64,000 nucleotides of DNA from Fasciolopsis buskii (taxonomy: Eukaryota; Platyhelminthes; Trematoda; Plagiorchiida; Fasciolidae), in assembly GCA_008360955.1 (NCBI GenBank), contig LUCM01006560.1, forward strand, positions 233,573-297,572, read 5' to 3'. This document shows positions 61,281-64,000 of the stretch, one piece after another. Below the pieces are notes generated by a model. That model was not told where the DNA came from and searched no databases. It saw nothing but the letters and a program-made list of their open reading frames with translations. Each line of letters opens with the position of its first letter. Positions within the stretch are counted from its first letter, which is position 1. The translations under genes were made by a program, and so were the position numbers.

Positions 61281-61985
61281 GCGAAGGACGAAAACAATGA
61301 GAAAGAGAAAAGAAAAAAACATAAACAAAACAGTTCACCAAACATGGTGGTTCTACTGTTCTCCTCTTCACTTCATCTGCTATCTATCGGGATCCGTGGG
61401 CTTGATACTACCCAGTTACCCAAACTGAAGCAGTGCATTGACTTAGGGGACCCTAACTGAGCATCTGACCAAATGGCATCACCCATAAGACAAAAGGACG
61501 ATCTGAAGGTCACGTAATCCACTGGGAACCAGTGACTAATTTCTTAGTTCTCGTGTGTGTTGGATGGAGCTAGACATCCTAGATGCTCAGTATACCCCTT
61601 CGGTACCGGTACTGATGGGCATGTACTTCGTACGTCATCTTCAGTTGCTCAGGGATCAGAGTTTAGCCATTGCCCGCATATTGACTATCGAAGACCAGTC
61701 AGTCAATGGAGGGCGCTGAACATTCGTCTATTTCCTCGCACTTTTGTCTGATCAGCTCCTCCACGAGAAGGTAGTGCGTGGAACTTGTTCAGCAGTGACT
61801 ATTTGAAGCAGCCCTTATTTCAACTGAGGTCGTGACTGTTTAGAACACCCAGGAACTACTAAATGATGTTCAGAAGCTGTCAGGCGAAGGGAAATCGTTC
61901 TATATTAAAACGTGTCTGTTGAATATTTTTTTCTCAGTGGATATTTTCACTGGTGAAATTCAATATTACTTGGCAGTCCTGTGGC
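61281..61985. other. No recognised gene
   Basis: Frames at 61224-61460 and 61557-61751 have no motif. Older LINE sequence upstream of the RT relic at 61986 may be present but is not readable. Confidence 0.4.
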
Positions 61986-62360
61986 CAAATTAGGGTCGTT
62001 CTACCTGATTCATCCTGTGTTTCGTCATCTCAAACACATGTTCGAGCGAGCGCAAGATGGTGAATGAAAAAGGATTTCAACGCGAACGTAAGCGATGTTA
62101 AACAGGGCTCAATTGTTAGCCCCATTACTTGGTCAAAACATGATTGTCCGCCTAAGTGAGTTGGAAATACGACTTGACAGGCACCTCCTCGGCTCCTCTG
62201 ATAGTCTGACAGTTTGTGTAATCGTTAATTAACTACCTATTTGGTCTAGCAGACAATTTAGTAATGTGTGGGAGGAAATCGTCTTTGTATTTGAATATCT
62301 TGACTACTTGGTATTTTGTACAAACGGTAGATGTATGATATCAATATGAAGACATAGGTC
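61986..62360 (+). pseudogene. Short LINE reverse transcriptase relic
   Basis: Three RT landmarks occur in the right order within about 240 bp: NVSDVKQGSIVSPI (about 62084-62125), an LSELE trace where the YADD segment should begin (about 62154), and FEYLDYLVFCTNG (about 62288-62330), which closely parallels FNYLVFCISPG in the 9290-10130 copy. The spacing is shorter than in the other copies, so internal deletions are likely. No intact catalytic motif remains. Confidence 0.52.
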
Positions 62361-63673
62361 GTCAACCCGTCCCAATTCCAAGATTTTTCCCGTCCATTCG
62401 CACCAAGTCTAACGAGACCAACCGACGAAGTCAGATCACCATAGAATGGTGTACACTAGTCAGAAACAATCCGGTATAGCGGATCGCACTAAAAATCAAT
62501 AGGATTTTGTCAAATATCTCGCCACTTAATTCGGACCATTAGTGAGTTTCTTATGCGACCATTTTGCTGGGCTTATCAATCGGTACATTAAGTGTGTTAT
62601 CTCGGTAATTGAGTTAACCATCTACTCAGGGTACTGCAAGTGACGATTCAATGTCCAATACTCTCAAAATAGTCATATCAGTTCCGACTTGAGGAGTCGT
62701 TTCTTCGTCCGTGACAAGAATAACGTAATGCACGATTTCTACAAAACTACACAAAAAGTCCGTACAGTACGGCGCAGACGTTTCACCTCGATTGTCACTG
62801 TCAGAATCGGCATCGGTGCACAGTCACCTGATCGGAACCGAGGCTGGAAACAAGTAACTTACGTAGTTTTGCCACACGCATGTTGATCATTACCGTTTGT
62901 GTGGTACTTTGAGGTCACGCAAATGCAACTCATCGGCTTCTAAGCGCGGATACTGCGTTCTACCTCGACGATCAGGTTAAAACCGGAACCGGTGTACTCA
63001 ACTAGGCTTTATTCGACACCAACACGCGTGGTACAGTCGACGAACTTCAAAATTTCATTGCAACTAAAGGCTTTCATTTCAGTCGATGTAGCACTGATGT
63101 GAGCCCCTTCGTCACACACGTGTGCAGGGAATTTCGTTCGTCATTTGGAAATTCCACAACAGACACGTGTCTGTGTCTTTGTTGGACATAATTTTCGTTC
63201 CGCAAGCAAACATCTAGTTGGTCTGGATGTCACATTAGAGTATCTGGCATGTCTCGATGACAGAAGTATCCCTATTCGTATCCCCTAAGGCCCATCAGTT
63301 AATTTCGTATTCTGATCCAAGTGTAAGACTACTATCAATCGCGAATGGAACAATGGATAATGAGTCAAGACCGAAAAGTATTCACATCCGCGGTCTAAAT
63401 CTAACACTCGAACTGAGCCGGTTTAATTAGTTTTGTCATTCTGTTCGCCAAAATGCTGCTGGTAAAGATGGATTTTGTTTTCAATTGTATTTTAGCGACT
63501 TTTACAGTCGTGTACACTCACAGAATAAGAACGTCAGAAAATTCTAGTCCTCAGATTTCTTTTGCATCCAGCTGGAATATGGATTTCCAAATCAATGACA
63601 AAAGGTCGAAGTAATCCCTTCAGTTGTCGAAGGAATCACAAACATATATCAATGTATATGTTTATACAAAAAA
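62361..63673. other. No recognised gene
   Basis: Short frames only. Nothing with a motif or clean splice borders was seen up to the start of the hammerhead element. Confidence 0.48.
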
Positions 63674-63963
63674 ATAGCAAGTAGTATCTGGATGAGTGAA
63701 CAAAATTTGCCCGGGAGCACACGACCGGTTTCGCGGTTATTGTCGCCCGTCAGATGTGCCTATCCGGTGCTCTCCTGTCCAAACATTCACTTATTTGTAC
63801 ACTCGGAATTGATATGTCTCACCAGAACCGAATTTGTGGCGTCAGGAGTGTGCATGGAAGCTTTTCGTCTAACAGTCCTCAGAAGGACCACCACTGTGAT
63901 TCGTTGATAATTCTTCGTCAGTTGGGCAGATTTTGTTCACGCATCCAGATACTGCTTGCTATT
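63674..63963 (-). mobile_element. Hammerhead-bearing element with terminal inverted repeats
   Basis: A 290-bp element bounded by 34-bp inverted ends (63674-63707 and 63930-63963) with three mismatches; the shared core is AGTATCTGGATG. The interior is non-coding and encodes a hammerhead ribozyme on the minus strand close to one end. A partial relative lies at 52398-52655 and a solo end near 39426-39460, so it is a dispersed family. No clear target-site duplication is visible; the flanks are AT-rich. Known hammerhead carriers are retrozymes, the schistosome SINE-like repeat and Penelope-like elements, none of which is defined by such ends. It could be a non-autonomous relative of one of these or a MITE-like element that has taken up a ribozyme. 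Confidence 0.82.
63717..63759 (-). ncRNA. Type-I hammerhead ribozyme, nearly complete
   Basis: On the minus strand, from 63759 down: stem I strand GCACAU, catalytic box CUGACGG, stem II GCG with an 8-base loop and CGC, catalytic GAAA (63732-63729), then CCGGUC ending in a GUC cleavage triplet at 63723, then stem I partner GUGUGC (63722-63717). Stem I forms six pairs, the last being U-G. Stem III would be the palindromic ACCGGU, too short for an intramolecular hairpin; this is the dimer-type stem III of retroelement hammerheads. One invariant position differs from consensus (CUGANGA has A where this copy has G), so activity is probably reduced. The 52.4-kb copy keeps that A. Confidence 0.72.
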
Positions 63964-64000
63964 TCTATATGGACACATGTATATTCTGGGGCATTTTGCC

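Noticed and set aside
1..64000. CRISPR arrays, prokaryotic operons, riboswitches or phage genes
   Set aside because: No regularly spaced direct repeats, ribosome binding sites, gene clusters or bacterial protein families were seen; everything points to an animal genome.

Overview
The window looks like a eukaryotic contig from a flatworm, most likely a digenean trematode. There are no operons, ribosome binding sites or dense coding. Instead there are long stretches without a gene, short candidate exons with GT/AG borders, many dinucleotide repeats, and a heavy load of decayed retroelements. The LINE proteins match a style I associate with fluke genomes (my recollection, not a database result). 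Two runs of N (23969-24232 and 51200-51229) show this is a scaffold.

Most recognisable content is mobile. Decayed LINE (non-LTR) copies lie at 9290-10130, 13415-15850, 17335-18640, 23880-24935, 27947-28580, 61986-62360 and, more doubtfully, 39640-40360 and 41450-42170. The 13415 copy keeps a 5' end and an APE-type endonuclease and is split by a tRNA-derived SINE. Other SINEs are at 55621 and 61098, with a fragment near 56195. A Penelope-like reverse transcriptase remnant lies on the minus strand at 56380-57450. At 63674-63963 a 290-bp element with 34-bp terminal inverted repeats carries a recognisable type-I hammerhead ribozyme. A second, decayed copy lies at 52398-52655. This is the most interesting system in the window.

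The left end holds a near-perfect inverted repeat: two 834-bp arms (1085-1918 and 2851-3684) that differ at only three positions around a 932-bp spacer. Its freshness contrasts with the eroded LINEs around it.

No host gene could be named. Several short frames with splice-like borders are offered as candidate exons: minus strand at 8195-8464, 12137-12383, 31504-31868 plus 32447-32713, and 60476-60585; plus strand at 35776-35859, 52911-53044 and 55260-55610. The plus-strand pair at 55260-55610 ends 10 bases before a SINE that brings an AATAAA. All are ab initio readings by eye, with no transcript or homology support.
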